The position numbers and the translations under genes are program-made. From assembly GCA_021324685.1 (NCBI GenBank), contig JAJPIQ010000064.1:1-53088 (forward strand): DNA of 53,088 nucleotides, in the 5' to 3' direction. Under the pieces are notes generated by a model that did no database searches, was not told the DNA's origin, and saw only the letters and a program-made list of their open reading frames with translations. Positions 15,908 to 24,149 of this stretch are shown here, piece after piece; positions within the stretch are counted from its first letter, which is position 1; each line of letters starts with the position of its first letter. This DNA is from Bacteroidota bacterium (lineage in GTDB: Bacteria; Bacteroidota; Ignavibacteria; Palsa-1295).

Positions 15908-15929
15908 CACCGGACCTTCAGGTCCGGTG
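15908..15929. repeat. Dispersed palindromic hairpin, copy 2
   Basis: Identical to 12273-12294: 9-bp arms CACCGGACC and GGTCCGGTG, TTCA loop, and the same GTGTAG on the left. It sits between the degenerate tail and the 3' end of the convergent phosphatase gene, at the right border of the accessory island. Confidence 0.75.
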
Positions 15930-15953
15930 AGTTCCGCCGGACTAAAAAAGATT

Positions 15954-16904
15954 TTACTTTGGAATGGTCGTCGAATAGAGCATTTTGCCGTGCTCGTCGA
16001 TCACACGGACCTCCATGAGGGTCGGCGTCAGCGATACGGCCATGAAGCCCGGTTTCGAAGCGCTAAATTTTGTGGTCGGTGTTTTACCGGTGGGCCGGAC
16101 TTCCGATCCCGCACCGGACACAAAATAATTGACCGTTCCGGAGGGCCGCTTCTGGTGCTGAAGGTCGTGCTCGTGTCCGGCAAAGTATGCATCGACATGG
16201 TATTTTTCGAAGACCGGCTCGAGGCGTTGGATAAGTTCCGTCTGGTTCCCATGCTCGGACCCGCTGGAATAGACCGGATGATGACCGAATGCGATCTTCC
16301 AGGTCGCGGTCGAGTGGCTGAGGACGCTATCGAGCCATAGCAATTCCTGGTCGGCCCAGGAAGCCTGAATATGATCGTACTCTTCCGGATGTTGAATATA
16401 TTTCTCGATAAAGGGGTCGGTATCGAGGAAAATAAAAAGCGCCGAGGCATTCGGGCCGATCTTTTCTTCTACCGTATAATAGCGAGCCGGCATGACCCAG
16501 CGCCGGCTGCGCCGGGTGTAGTCGATCTCCGCCTGGGGATTGCCATGATAATCGTGGTTCCCTAACACCGGGTGCCAGTCGATCTGAAGAGAATGATTCG
16601 TATAGACGTTCTCGAACGAAGACATCCACTGCGGGTCGTCCACGCTGGCTACTCCGCAGCAATAAAAATTATCGCCGAGCGCGGCGATGAACTTTGGATG
16701 AAACGTCTCGCTGTATTTTCCGAGTTCGTCGGCAACGGTCTGCTGGTGCATTTGTCCATTACGTCCCCAGTCCCCGATGGCAAGGAAATTTAGATGATGC
16801 TCCTTCTTTTCGGCTTTGAGGTGTCCCGGTTGTTCGGAAAAAAGGGTCGAGAAGAAACAGAACAGTAAAACAAATCTGCGAGCGGAAAAAAGCAAGTGGT
16901 GCAT
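15954..16904 (-). CDS. Purple acid phosphatase (TRAP/ACP5-like metallophosphoesterase)
   Basis: Exported metallophosphatase that releases phosphate from phosphate esters. The 316-aa product has a signal peptide (hydrophobic residues about 10-22) and all five blocks of the small purple acid phosphatase family: GDWG (D45), GDNFY with CC after it, GNHDY, GHHP and GHEHDLQ. The spacing and the motif YFVSGAGSE are those of mammalian-type TRAP enzymes. The frame can be extended to a TTG at 16919, but the ATG at 16902-16904 gives a better signal peptide. It is divergent from the TonB-dependent receptor gene with a 161-nt spacer, which may be co-regulated. Confidence 0.88.
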   Translation of the reverse strand: MHHLLFSARRFVLLFCFFSTLFSEQPGHLKAEKKEHHLNFLAIGDWGRNGQMHQQTVADELGKYSETFHPKFIAALGDNFYCCGVASVDDPQWMSSFENVYTNHSLQIDWHPVLGNHDYHGNPQAEIDYTRRSRRWVMPARYYTVEEKIGPNASALFIFLDTDPFIEKYIQHPEEYDHIQASWADQELLWLDSVLSHSTATWKIAFGHHPVYSSGSEHGNQTELIQRLEPVFEKYHVDAYFAGHEHDLQHQKRPSGTVNYFVSGAGSEVRPTGKTPTTKFSASKPGFMAVSLTPTLMEVRVIDEHGKMLYSTTIPK

Positions 16905-17009
16905 GAATAGAAATGACAATAATATCGGAGGAAATAAAATACGCGCCCGACATTTCCAAAGTATTATCTCAATACTAATGAATGAATGCAGAGCGTGAAA
17001 AATAATATG

Positions 17010-17042
17010 TTGACATGTTGCTCATGCTTTAGAAATAGTTTG
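17010..17042 (+). promoter_or_regulatory. Candidate promoter of the TonB-dependent receptor gene
   Basis: A perfect TTGACA at 17010-17015 is followed after 17 nt by AAATAGTTTG (17033-17042), which contains a TAGTTTG close to the Bacteroidota -7 element. The start codon is 24 nt further. The same 10-mer AAATAGTTTG occurs at 29353-29362, 30 nt before another start codon. Confidence 0.4.
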
Positions 17043-17065
17043 GAAATCCGTTATCGGTAATTTAG

Positions 17066-19843
17066 GTGCATCGCATTCGATTGCGAGCCCGAATAGAAGT
17101 CACCACACCGTCAACGTTTTTGAGCTGTTTTCATCATTCCAGAACCTACGTGGCCTGCGGCCTCCTTATTATCCTGCGTTTGAGCAATGCCCCTTTATCG
17201 CGAGCCGGCACGATCCATGGCCACGTACTGGACGATAAAAAACAGCCTGTGATCGGGGCGATCGTAAAGGTCGCTGGCACGAAACGAGGAGCATATGCGG
17301 ACGTCCGCGGGGAATATCGGATCGATGGCCTTCCTCCCGGTACCTACCGGGTTATCGCCAGCCGTCTTGGCTACACCCCCGATTCGAGCGAGCATGTGAC
17401 CATCTCGCAGGAGTCCACGGTCGAAACGCTCGACATCACTTTGGTGACGGCACCGTTGAGCGGCGGCGATGTCGTTGTTCAGGGACGCATGGACCGTGAG
17501 ACCGAAGCCAGCGCGCGGCTCTCCGAACGTTCTGCCAAAAATATCATCAATGTCGTAACGGCAGAAACGATCACCCGTTCGCCGGAGCACACGGCAGCCG
17601 ATGTCTTACAGAGAGTCTCGGGACTCTCCCTGCAAAGCGACCAGGGCGAAGGCCGTTATGTGATCTTTCGTGGCATGGAGCAGCGGTACAACAATACGTT
17701 GCTGAACGGGATCGAAATTCCGAGTCCCGAACCGAAGGACCGCTTTGTGCCGCTCGACATCATTCCTTCGGAACTTCTCTCTCGTGTCGAAGTGACGAAG
17801 GCGCTGACGCCGAATATGGAGGGCGATGCGATAGGGGGCACGGCGGATTTACTGCTCAAGAGCGCGGGCGACGAGCCGTTGCTTGCCCTTACGATCGGCA
17901 GTGGATACAGCCAATATCTTCTTAATACCGATTTTACCTCGTTCGACCACCATGTCAACGATCTCGATCCCGCCGAGGTGCATGGCACTGGCTACGCGGC
18001 CCAACCCAACGATTTTACCCGCAATAATCTAACGTACACCAATGCCCGGGCCATGCCCGATGCATACTATAGCCTGACCGCCAGTAACCGGTATTTCGAC
18101 CATCTGTTCGGGGTCCTCGTTTCCGGAAGTTACCAAAATACTTACCGGCGCACCGAAGGCCTCTATTATTCGATCGAAAATAATATCAACAATATCGATA
18201 GCGTAAGTCACGTGATCGTTCCTACGTATGGCACACAGGAAACGCGCGAGTATTCGACCGATCGCGAACGGATCGGCCTCTATGGGAAATTCGATTATAT
18301 TTTCGATCCTGACAATACGATCGACCTGGGATATTCCTACGTCGGTCTGAACGATTGGGAAGCTCGCCACGCCGTCAATGCGGTCATCAATACCCAACGC
18401 GGCCGCGCGTTTTATAATATCACCGATCGTTCCGCGATCGAATATCAACGGATTTCGACGCTCCAACTGGATGGGAACCACAATCTCCTTCCCCAGCTAA
18501 CGCTCACCTGGACCGGCGCCTATTCCGATGCTTATCGCGACCAGCCGGACAAGGCCGATCTCGAGACCAACCAGAATAAAGATGCCGAGGGAAATACGAT
18601 CCCGACCGTTATCTTCTTCGGTATCGACCGGACGTGGCAGCATAACGACGACCACGACCTGATGGGCAAAGCCGATCTCACGTATGCGCTCAACGACCAT
18701 ACGACGCTTCAGGCGGGAACGTTCATCCGCGATAAGCACCGGGTCAATTACCAGAACGATTACGTCCTGAACGCCGACACCGGTCACACTCAGGTCTTTA
18801 CCAGCATCGACAGCGCGGCCTGGACCGTCTATGACAATTATGGAACTCCCGTCTATGGCTATAATAACTATACGGCGACGGAGCAGGTCGTTTCCGGGTA
18901 TGGAATGGGAACGTTTACATTCGGCGACCTGACGGCCCTGGGCGGCGTCCGGATCGAGCAGACCAACCAGGGGTATACGACGCAGGCGCCGATCTCCGCC
19001 GGCGCCAATTCGGCGTCCATTAACTACACGGATATCCTGCCCAGCCTTCATCTTCGGTATGCACTGACGGAAAAACAGTTCCTCCGTTTTTCGGCCACCG
19101 AATCGATCAGCCGGCCAAGCTATTTCGAACTGGTCCCCTATCAGGTCACGGGCGAAGAGTTCACCGAGACCGGGAACTACCAATTGCGCCGTACGAAAGC
19201 GACGAATTTCGACGTGCGGTATGAATATTACCCGAATCTGATCGAGGTCCTCACCGCCGGAATTTTTTATAAGAAGATTATCGACCCGATCGAACTCGGA
19301 TTTGTCGGGAATAACCCCGCGAGCTCCGTCATCCAGCCTCAGAACCTTGGCAATGCCGTCAACGCCGGCTTCGAACTCGTCGCGGGGAAGCACTTCGGCG
19401 ATTTCGGCGTGGAACTCAATTATACCTACACCCACTCGGCGATCTCGTCGACAAAAATAGAATACACCCGCGATAGCAATGCCGACCCCGTCACGCATTA
19501 TTTAAATGAAACGCGGCCGCTCGTGGGGCAATCCGATCATATCCTGAATGCGACGATCTCCTTCGAACGACCGGAAAGCGGCACATTCGCGGAAGTGACC
19601 TATGGATACACCGGACGCCGCCTCGTACTCGTCTCGCCCTTCGAAGGATACGACAATTATCAAAATCCCGCTTCGGACTTAAGCTGCTCCTTCGAACAAC
19701 GAGTCTATCACACGCTAACCTTTTTTGGCAAACTCACGAACCTGCTCAACACGCCGTATGAAGTCGTGCTCCAAAACGGACAACTGTTTACGCGCGAAAC
19801 GTACAAAGCATCGATCGAGCTGGGGCTTCGATACAAAATGTAA
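17066..19843 (+). CDS. TonB-dependent outer-membrane receptor with N-terminal CarboxypepD-regulatory-like domain
   Basis: Active-transport receptor of the outer membrane. The 925-aa product has a signal region (about 26-47), a carboxypeptidase-regulatory-like beta sandwich (about 48-130; IHGHVLDDKKQPVIGAIVKV, GEYRIDGLPPGTYRV), a plug domain (about 150-270; AADVLQRVSGLSLQ, VIFRGMEQRYNNTLLNGIEIP, GGTADLLL) and a 22-strand-type barrel ending in LGLRYKM. GTG at 17066 is the most likely start; the N-terminus before the signal core is long and basic, so it is uncertain. It overlaps the frame of the next lipoprotein gene. The plug resembles FecA/TIGR01782-like receptors more than SusC. The neighbouring phosphatase suggests a phosphorylated substrate, as inference. 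Confidence 0.88.
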   Translation: MHRIRLRARIEVTTPSTFLSCFHHSRTYVACGLLIILRLSNAPLSRAGTIHGHVLDDKKQPVIGAIVKVAGTKRGAYADVRGEYRIDGLPPGTYRVIASRLGYTPDSSEHVTISQESTVETLDITLVTAPLSGGDVVVQGRMDRETEASARLSERSAKNIINVVTAETITRSPEHTAADVLQRVSGLSLQSDQGEGRYVIFRGMEQRYNNTLLNGIEIPSPEPKDRFVPLDIIPSELLSRVEVTKALTPNMEGDAIGGTADLLLKSAGDEPLLALTIGSGYSQYLLNTDFTSFDHHVNDLDPAEVHGTGYAAQPNDFTRNNLTYTNARAMPDAYYSLTASNRYFDHLFGVLVSGSYQNTYRRTEGLYYSIENNINNIDSVSHVIVPTYGTQETREYSTDRERIGLYGKFDYIFDPDNTIDLGYSYVGLNDWEARHAVNAVINTQRGRAFYNITDRSAIEYQRISTLQLDGNHNLLPQLTLTWTGAYSDAYRDQPDKADLETNQNKDAEGNTIPTVIFFGIDRTWQHNDDHDLMGKADLTYALNDHTTLQAGTFIRDKHRVNYQNDYVLNADTGHTQVFTSIDSAAWTVYDNYGTPVYGYNNYTATEQVVSGYGMGTFTFGDLTALGGVRIEQTNQGYTTQAPISAGANSASINYTDILPSLHLRYALTEKQFLRFSATESISRPSYFELVPYQVTGEEFTETGNYQLRRTKATNFDVRYEYYPNLIEVLTAGIFYKKIIDPIELGFVGNNPASSVIQPQNLGNAVNAGFELVAGKHFGDFGVELNYTYTHSAISSTKIEYTRDSNADPVTHYLNETRPLVGQSDHILNATISFERPESGTFAEVTYGYTGRRLVLVSPFEGYDNYQNPASDLSCSFEQRVYHTLTFFGKLTNLLNTPYEVVLQNGQLFTRETYKASIELGLRYKM

Positions 19844-19866
19844 TGACCGCTACTCCATATACACTC

Positions 19867-21087
19867 ATGAAAAAACATCTCCTTTTTTTGGTTCTTGCCG
19901 GTGGCATGGCGCTCCTGGCCTCCTGCAAAAATTCGAACACCGTCACCGGGCCGCCCAGCGGCTCGACGATCTCTAACCCGATTTCCAGGGATACGCTTTC
20001 GGGAAATATTCGGGGAACGATGCTCAACGGCCATACCTACTATATCAAGGACTCGATCACGGTCCTGGCCGGCGATACCCTGAGCGTTCAGCCCGGAGTG
20101 ACCGTAATTGCATTGCAACAAACGACCGCGATTTTCATCCAGGGCTCTTTCGACGCGGAAGGCACGAAGAGCAACCCGATCCTTTTCACCTGCCCGGCAT
20201 CGAAGAGGACCGGTCCCTCGGGCAAAGGAAGCTGGGGTGGCATTCGCGCCGATTCGGCCTTTTTCTTTACGATGAAGTGGACTCGCGTCGAATACACCGG
20301 CGGGCCGGATGAAGGCGGCAGCCCGCGAGGCATGATCAAGATCGTTTCCATCAATAACCGTCCGACACTCATCGATATCGAAGATTGCTGGATGTTTTAT
20401 GGCGTGGACGACGGGCTTCGGATCCAGGGAGGAAAAGGGGTGATCCTTCGCAACACGCTCGATGCCATGGGCTCGGACGACGGCGAAGCGATCAACATCA
20501 AGGTCGGCTTCATCGGCGATGTCGGTCATAATGTCGTCTGGCAACCGGCTGGGAATTGCATTAAGATCGAAACGAGTACCACGGATCTTTCCGCGATCAC
20601 GAAGGTCAATGTATTCAATAATACGTGCATTGCTTCCGGGTTCCGGCGCTTAGGCGAGATCGGCTACGGCACGCTCGTCGATGCCAACGCGCAGGCAAAC
20701 GTGTTCAATAATATTTATGTGAACGACCGCGACGGGTTCGAGATCGGACCGGACGCGGACACGGCAAACGTAAAATATGGCAACAACCTCTTCTTTGGAA
20801 CGATCGACACGTTGAACCTGCCGACGACCTTCTATCCTTCGGACGGCGTTGGGAAAAAACAAGCGGGAGATATCTTTGCCGACCCACAATTTACATCGTT
20901 CGACGGCTCCCCTGCAGGGATTACTGCCGCTTCCGATAATAACGATTACCATTTGAAAGCGGGTTCGCCGGCCCTCGGGAAGGGAACTTCATTCCAGGGG
21001 TTCGATTACACGACCGGCGGCCGCAAGGCGATCTCGGAAACCGATATGGGCGCTTACACTTCGACATCGAGTTCCAATCAGCATTAA
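19867..21087 (+). CDS. Lipoprotein with right-handed parallel beta-helix
   Basis: The 406-aa product starts MKKHLLFLVL and has a lipobox LLASC (Cys20), so it is lipid-anchored, probably on the surface as is common for partners of TonB-dependent receptors. The body has repeated short strand-turn units (SVQPGVTVIA, IFIQGSFDAEGTKSNPILFT, WGGIRADSAFF, VFNNTCIASG, VFNNIYVNDRDG) typical of parallel beta-helix proteins, plus a DPQFTSFDGS and SPALGKG ending seen in choice-of-anchor or pectate-lyase-like helices. An upstream in-frame ATG at 19843 exists, but the signal peptide favours 19867. It lies 23 nt after the receptor gene. Substrate binding or polysaccharide cleavage are both possible. Confidence 0.75.
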   Translation: MKKHLLFLVLAGGMALLASCKNSNTVTGPPSGSTISNPISRDTLSGNIRGTMLNGHTYYIKDSITVLAGDTLSVQPGVTVIALQQTTAIFIQGSFDAEGTKSNPILFTCPASKRTGPSGKGSWGGIRADSAFFFTMKWTRVEYTGGPDEGGSPRGMIKIVSINNRPTLIDIEDCWMFYGVDDGLRIQGGKGVILRNTLDAMGSDDGEAINIKVGFIGDVGHNVVWQPAGNCIKIETSTTDLSAITKVNVFNNTCIASGFRRLGEIGYGTLVDANAQANVFNNIYVNDRDGFEIGPDADTANVKYGNNLFFGTIDTLNLPTTFYPSDGVGKKQAGDIFADPQFTSFDGSPAGITAASDNNDYHLKAGSPALGKGTSFQGFDYTTGGRKAISETDMGAYTSTSSSNQH

Positions 21088-21110
21088 TGTAAGACGTTGT
21101 GGATCGAAGG

Positions 21111-21133
21111 GGGGAGCAATGCTCCCCTTTTTT
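21111..21133 (+). terminator. Intrinsic terminator after the beta-helix lipoprotein gene
   Basis: Arms GGGGAGC and GCTCCCC with an AAT loop are followed by six Ts (21128-21133), 24 nt after the stop codon at 21087. Ends the receptor-lipoprotein operon. Confidence 0.85.
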
Positions 21134-21220
21134 ATTTAGAAAAAGTCAACATTTTCCCTCTCCGTAATGGCAGTCATCCTCTCGTTCCTGTTGTGGCTGG
21201 GGAGGCGGTGGTCCTAAGAT

Positions 21221-21246
21221 AAAAAAGCCGGTCGTTTCCGACCGGC
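21221..21246 (-). terminator. Intrinsic terminator of the propeller lipoprotein gene
   Basis: Arms GCCGGTCG and CGACCGGC (21227-21246) are preceded on the plus strand by six As, giving a T-run on the minus strand. It lies about 50 nt beyond the stop of the minus-strand gene at 21296. Confidence 0.8.
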
Positions 21247-21295
21247 CTTTGACACACACCTCATTCTTTGTTCCTTTATTTTTATCCCTAATTCG

Positions 21296-22405
21296 TTATT
21301 TTGGCATCATAAAAACGTTGGTAGTATTGAAGATCGCGCCGCTCGGAGTTCCACCGGAACGTTGGTCTCGAGCCGGGATCGTGACCGGTGCCATCGCCGT
21401 ATTTCCGTTCCCGTCGTAATTCACGCCCAGGCCCGGGCCGTTCGAAGAGACCCATAGCGTTCCCGAACTCGTGATCGCGATTCCCCATCCGTTCACGAGA
21501 TTGGGATCGATCCGCGCCGCCCCGAAGCCGGCCGTATCCGCAACCAGTTTCGTTACCATATAGCCGGAGCCCGAAGGCTTGATGTAGCCGAACATTCCAT
21601 GCCCTTCGTCCTGCGGTCCCGCCGCCCAATAGAGCGTATTCGGGTCGAGCGCGGTCGTGATCGCAGGATCGGGGAACTTGACGCTCCAGAGGCCGTCGAT
21701 CGTCACGGTCGTGCCATTCGGGTCTTTGAGCTGCCCGAGGAAGGTCCCGTCCAGCCCGAACACGCTGACCGTCCCATCGCCAAAATTGTTGACCAGAATA
21801 TCGTTCGAAAACTCTCCGAAGCCGCCACCGGACATCGTGACCCCCCAGGGGGAATTCAGCGAGCCGTTCGATGCGAACCGTTTTACGAACGACCCGTCCG
21901 GGTTGAAGACGTCGATGTAACCATTCCCCACCCCTGCCGAATCGTCGTGGTTCCCAACTTTATGCTTCGCATAGGTCACGTAGAGGAGTCCGTTAATATT
22001 CGCGATTCCGAACGGGCCGAAATCGGCGGGAATGGCCGGTGACCCTCGATCGACGAAGCTCGCTCCCTGGAACGGCGCGCCCTGCTGATGATGAAATCCC
22101 GTGTCGTAAATATCGATCTGCGATTCGGAAAAATCGGTGACGTATAAATAGGAGGTCCCACCGAGCGGTGCGATGGCAAGGCTTTTATAGACCGCCTTAT
22201 CCGAAGCGCTCCGCGCGACCTGCGTGGCTGTGGCGCCGGAAGCCCACGCCGAAACGATTCCGTCCTCGCTCGAATAAAGCACCTGAGCCTTCGTTCCAGA
22301 AGCCGGATCGGAGTTCGTAGGGGTGGTATTGCTGTGACACGAGACAAGAATGAGGGCCAGCCCATACACCACAGAGCGAGGGACACGATACGATGCTTTT
22401 TTCAT
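21296..22405 (-). CDS. TIGR03118-like beta-propeller lipoprotein, blades in permuted order
   Basis: The 369-aa product has a signal peptide with lipobox LVSC (Cys23) and a good ribosome-binding site (AAGGAG). From residue 42 it follows the TIGR03118 family: VLYSSEDGIVSAW, AVYKSLAIAP, LYVTYAKHKVGNHDDSAGVGNGYIDVF as separate conserved stretches, SLNSPWGV, NDILVNNFGDG and IDGLW. The stretch that opens other members of the family (VTKLVADTAG, DPNLVNGWGIA, LWVSSNGPG, GTPSGAIFN) is found here at the end, residues 283-360. The protein therefore contains the whole propeller once, but begins one or two blades later than usual. Family function is unknown. The terminator at 21221 closes the gene. Confidence 0.8.
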   Translation of the reverse strand: MKKASYRVPRSVVYGLALILVSCHSNTTPTNSDPASGTKAQVLYSSEDGIVSAWASGATATQVARSASDKAVYKSLAIAPLGGTSYLYVTDFSESQIDIYDTGFHHQQGAPFQGASFVDRGSPAIPADFGPFGIANINGLLYVTYAKHKVGNHDDSAGVGNGYIDVFNPDGSFVKRFASNGSLNSPWGVTMSGGGFGEFSNDILVNNFGDGTVSVFGLDGTFLGQLKDPNGTTVTIDGLWSVKFPDPAITTALDPNTLYWAAGPQDEGHGMFGYIKPSGSGYMVTKLVADTAGFGAARIDPNLVNGWGIAITSSGTLWVSSNGPGLGVNYDGNGNTAMAPVTIPARDQRSGGTPSGAIFNTTNVFMMPK

Positions 22406-22560
22406 TGCTTCTCCTTAAAGGATATCGATGAGTTGAAAAAGAGAATTATTAGAATTCTCGGAAATACTATTTACAAGAGACACCAAACGACGGGAGTGAA
22501 AGACAACGCTGGGACAAAAAATTAATTTTGCCTACTCGCTTTCCAATTTCTTTTGCTCTG

Positions 22561-23235
22561 CTATCTCTTTTTGATCATATGATTCCTGAACCACTCGGCG
22601 CTCTGATGGGCCACGGCTTCGAGCGTTCCGGGCTCTTCGAAAAGATGGGTTGCACCGGGAACGATCATCAGCTTTTTTTCGCAGCGCATGGCGATCATCG
22701 CTTCCTCGTTGAGCGCGAGGACATCGGTATCGAGCTCGCCGATCAGGAGCAGCGTCGGCGCAGACACTTGCTTGAGGTACGGCCCAACGAGGTCCGGACG
22801 TCCGCCGCGACAGACGACGGCCGCAACTTCGGTTCCCAGCTCGCTCGCGGCTACGAGCGCCGCCGCCGCACCCGTGCTGGCCCCAAAAAATCCGATCGGA
22901 AGGTCATGCGTCGGCTGCTGGTCCGACTGCCAATGGGTCGCGATACGAAGGCGTTTGGCAAGCAACGGAATATCGAAGCGATTATCGAAGACGCGGTCCT
23001 CATCCATCGTCAGCAGGTCGAAGAGCAGCGTGACAAATCCGGCGCGATTCAGTTCGTGGGCCACAAATTGGTTCCGAGGGCTCAATCGGCTCGAACCGGA
23101 ACCATGGGCAAAGAGAATAAGCCCGCGAAACGGAGTTCCGTTGCGCGGCGGTGTATCTAAAATCCCTTCGAGCCGTGTCCCTTCGACGGGAATCGTGAGG
23201 CTTTGACGCGTCGATTTCGTTACGTGTTCGATCAT
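22561..23235 (-). CDS. Alpha/beta hydrolase, dienelactone-hydrolase-like
   Basis: The 224-aa product shows the alpha/beta hydrolase fold: LILFAHGSGSSR (oxyanion region), nucleophile elbow GFFGASTG with Ser, an Asp in LLLIGELDTDV, and His in VPGATHLFEEPG. No signal peptide, so cytoplasmic. The family is related to DLH and to proteins often fused to phosphoribosyltransferases. The frame remains open upstream to 23544, but that region is a tandem repeat and not protein-like; ATG at 23233-23235 starts the conserved N-terminus (IEHVTKSTRQSLTIPVEG). The substrate is unknown. Confidence 0.85.
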   Translation of the reverse strand: MIEHVTKSTRQSLTIPVEGTRLEGILDTPPRNGTPFRGLILFAHGSGSSRLSPRNQFVAHELNRAGFVTLLFDLLTMDEDRVFDNRFDIPLLAKRLRIATHWQSDQQPTHDLPIGFFGASTGAAAALVAASELGTEVAAVVCRGGRPDLVGPYLKQVSAPTLLLIGELDTDVLALNEEAMIAMRCEKKLMIVPGATHLFEEPGTLEAVAHQSAEWFRNHMIKKR

Positions 23236-23605
23236 GGGTTCCGATGAGCTAAAAACCAGAGATAAAAATTCGCTCGAACCTTCGGTGAATAAGAAAGACC
23301 ATGGGGAGAAACAGACCGAAATACTGCACTCAGGATAGTCCGAAATACTGCACTCAGGATAGTCCGAAATACTGCAGCACTCAGGATAGTCCGAAATGAT
23401 GCGGCACGGAGCGATGAGCTTGATAATGAAAGGACGAGCGGCGTTCCATGGCTGGGCAACGCCATGGGTCGAGGCAAAACAATTCGACCGGCATGGCACC
23501 GGTCTTTGAATAAGAGGTCCAAAGCTATCAAATCTGGCACTCATTCAAGAAGGGTGCCATAAAGAAAGCTCCAAATATTAATTCCAGCAGCCGTGAGGCG
23601 GTTAA
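23236..23605. other. Intergenic stretch with tandem repeat, no gene seen
   Basis: The 370 nt between the hydrolase and the helical-protein gene hold the 24-bp tandem repeat at 23316-23400 and a few short inverted repeats (GGCGTT/AACGCC around 23430-23455; GGCAC/GTGCC around 23536-23560). No convincing coding frame, tRNA or terminator with a T-run is visible. Confidence 0.6.
23316..23400. repeat. 24-bp tandem repeat, three full copies and a partial fourth
   Basis: Units begin CCGAAATACTGC and end CAGGATAGT. Copies 1 (23316-23339) and 2 (23340-23363) are identical, copy 3 (23364-23390) carries a 3-nt GCA insertion, and the fourth breaks off after about 10 nt. No spacers, so it is not a CRISPR array. 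Lies 80 nt upstream of the hydrolase start. Confidence 0.9.
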
Positions 23606-23944
23606 TTAACGTTCCGCGACGTGGAGCTGCTTGATGGTCAGTGCGAGCTGCAGCACGCTCGAAAGGACAAAATATTCGGAGAGCTCGGGATGTTCGGCAA
23701 CATCGGCGCTCAGCGCCTGCACGATCCGTTCGATAGAACGTTCGCGTCGCTCGAGGACGGAGCGTGAATTGGTTCTCCACGATTCGGGGATCGTATAGGC
23801 GAGGCTGTGGAGGAGGTCGAGCAGACGCTCGATGCGTTGCGCGCGATGGGCCGCGCGGTCGGCGAGTACGAGGTTGGCGGCGTAATTCACGGCCTCGGAA
23901 TAATTGGAGCACGTGTAGTGCATCGTTGCCGGTGTCATAGTCAT
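23606..23944 (-). CDS. Hypothetical all-helical protein
   Basis: I do not recognise this family. The 112-aa product is predicted to be mostly amphipathic helix: SEAVNYAANLVLADRAAHRA, IERLLDLLHSLAYTIPE, then RRERSIERIVQALS and EYFVLSSVLQLALTIKQLH. It has no signal peptide. The sequence does not carry the NIAEG signature of the S23-type four-helix-bundle proteins. ATG at 23942-23944 is chosen; an upstream TTG at 23983 and a second ATG two codons downstream are alternatives. Coding bias looks similar to neighbours, so it is probably real. It stands alone between a repeat-rich gap and the divergent PorW-like gene. Confidence 0.5.
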   Translation of the reverse strand: MTMTPATMHYTCSNYSEAVNYAANLVLADRAAHRAQRIERLLDLLHSLAYTIPESWRTNSRSVLERRERSIERIVQALSADVAEHPELSEYFVLSSVLQLALTIKQLHVAER

Positions 23945-24149
23945 TCGTATCAAGAGACACAAACCAACGCGGCCGGGAGACAAAATGGCCGTTAACTGTC
24001 CTTGAAGTTATGGTTTCCAAATAATCTTTTTTGCGCGTTCAACAGAAATTTTCGCGCACCGGGATGAAATTTTTGCGTACTTCTTGCGTACATGGGCGAA
24101 ATTTAGCCCTCAAGAACGAAGTGATTTTTGATGGCGTTGGAAGGCCCGT

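Noticed and set aside
23236-23544. N-terminal extension of the alpha/beta hydrolase with SDYPEC repeats
   Set aside because: The extra frame is made of the 24-bp DNA repeat and low-similarity sequence; the conserved protein starts at 23235.
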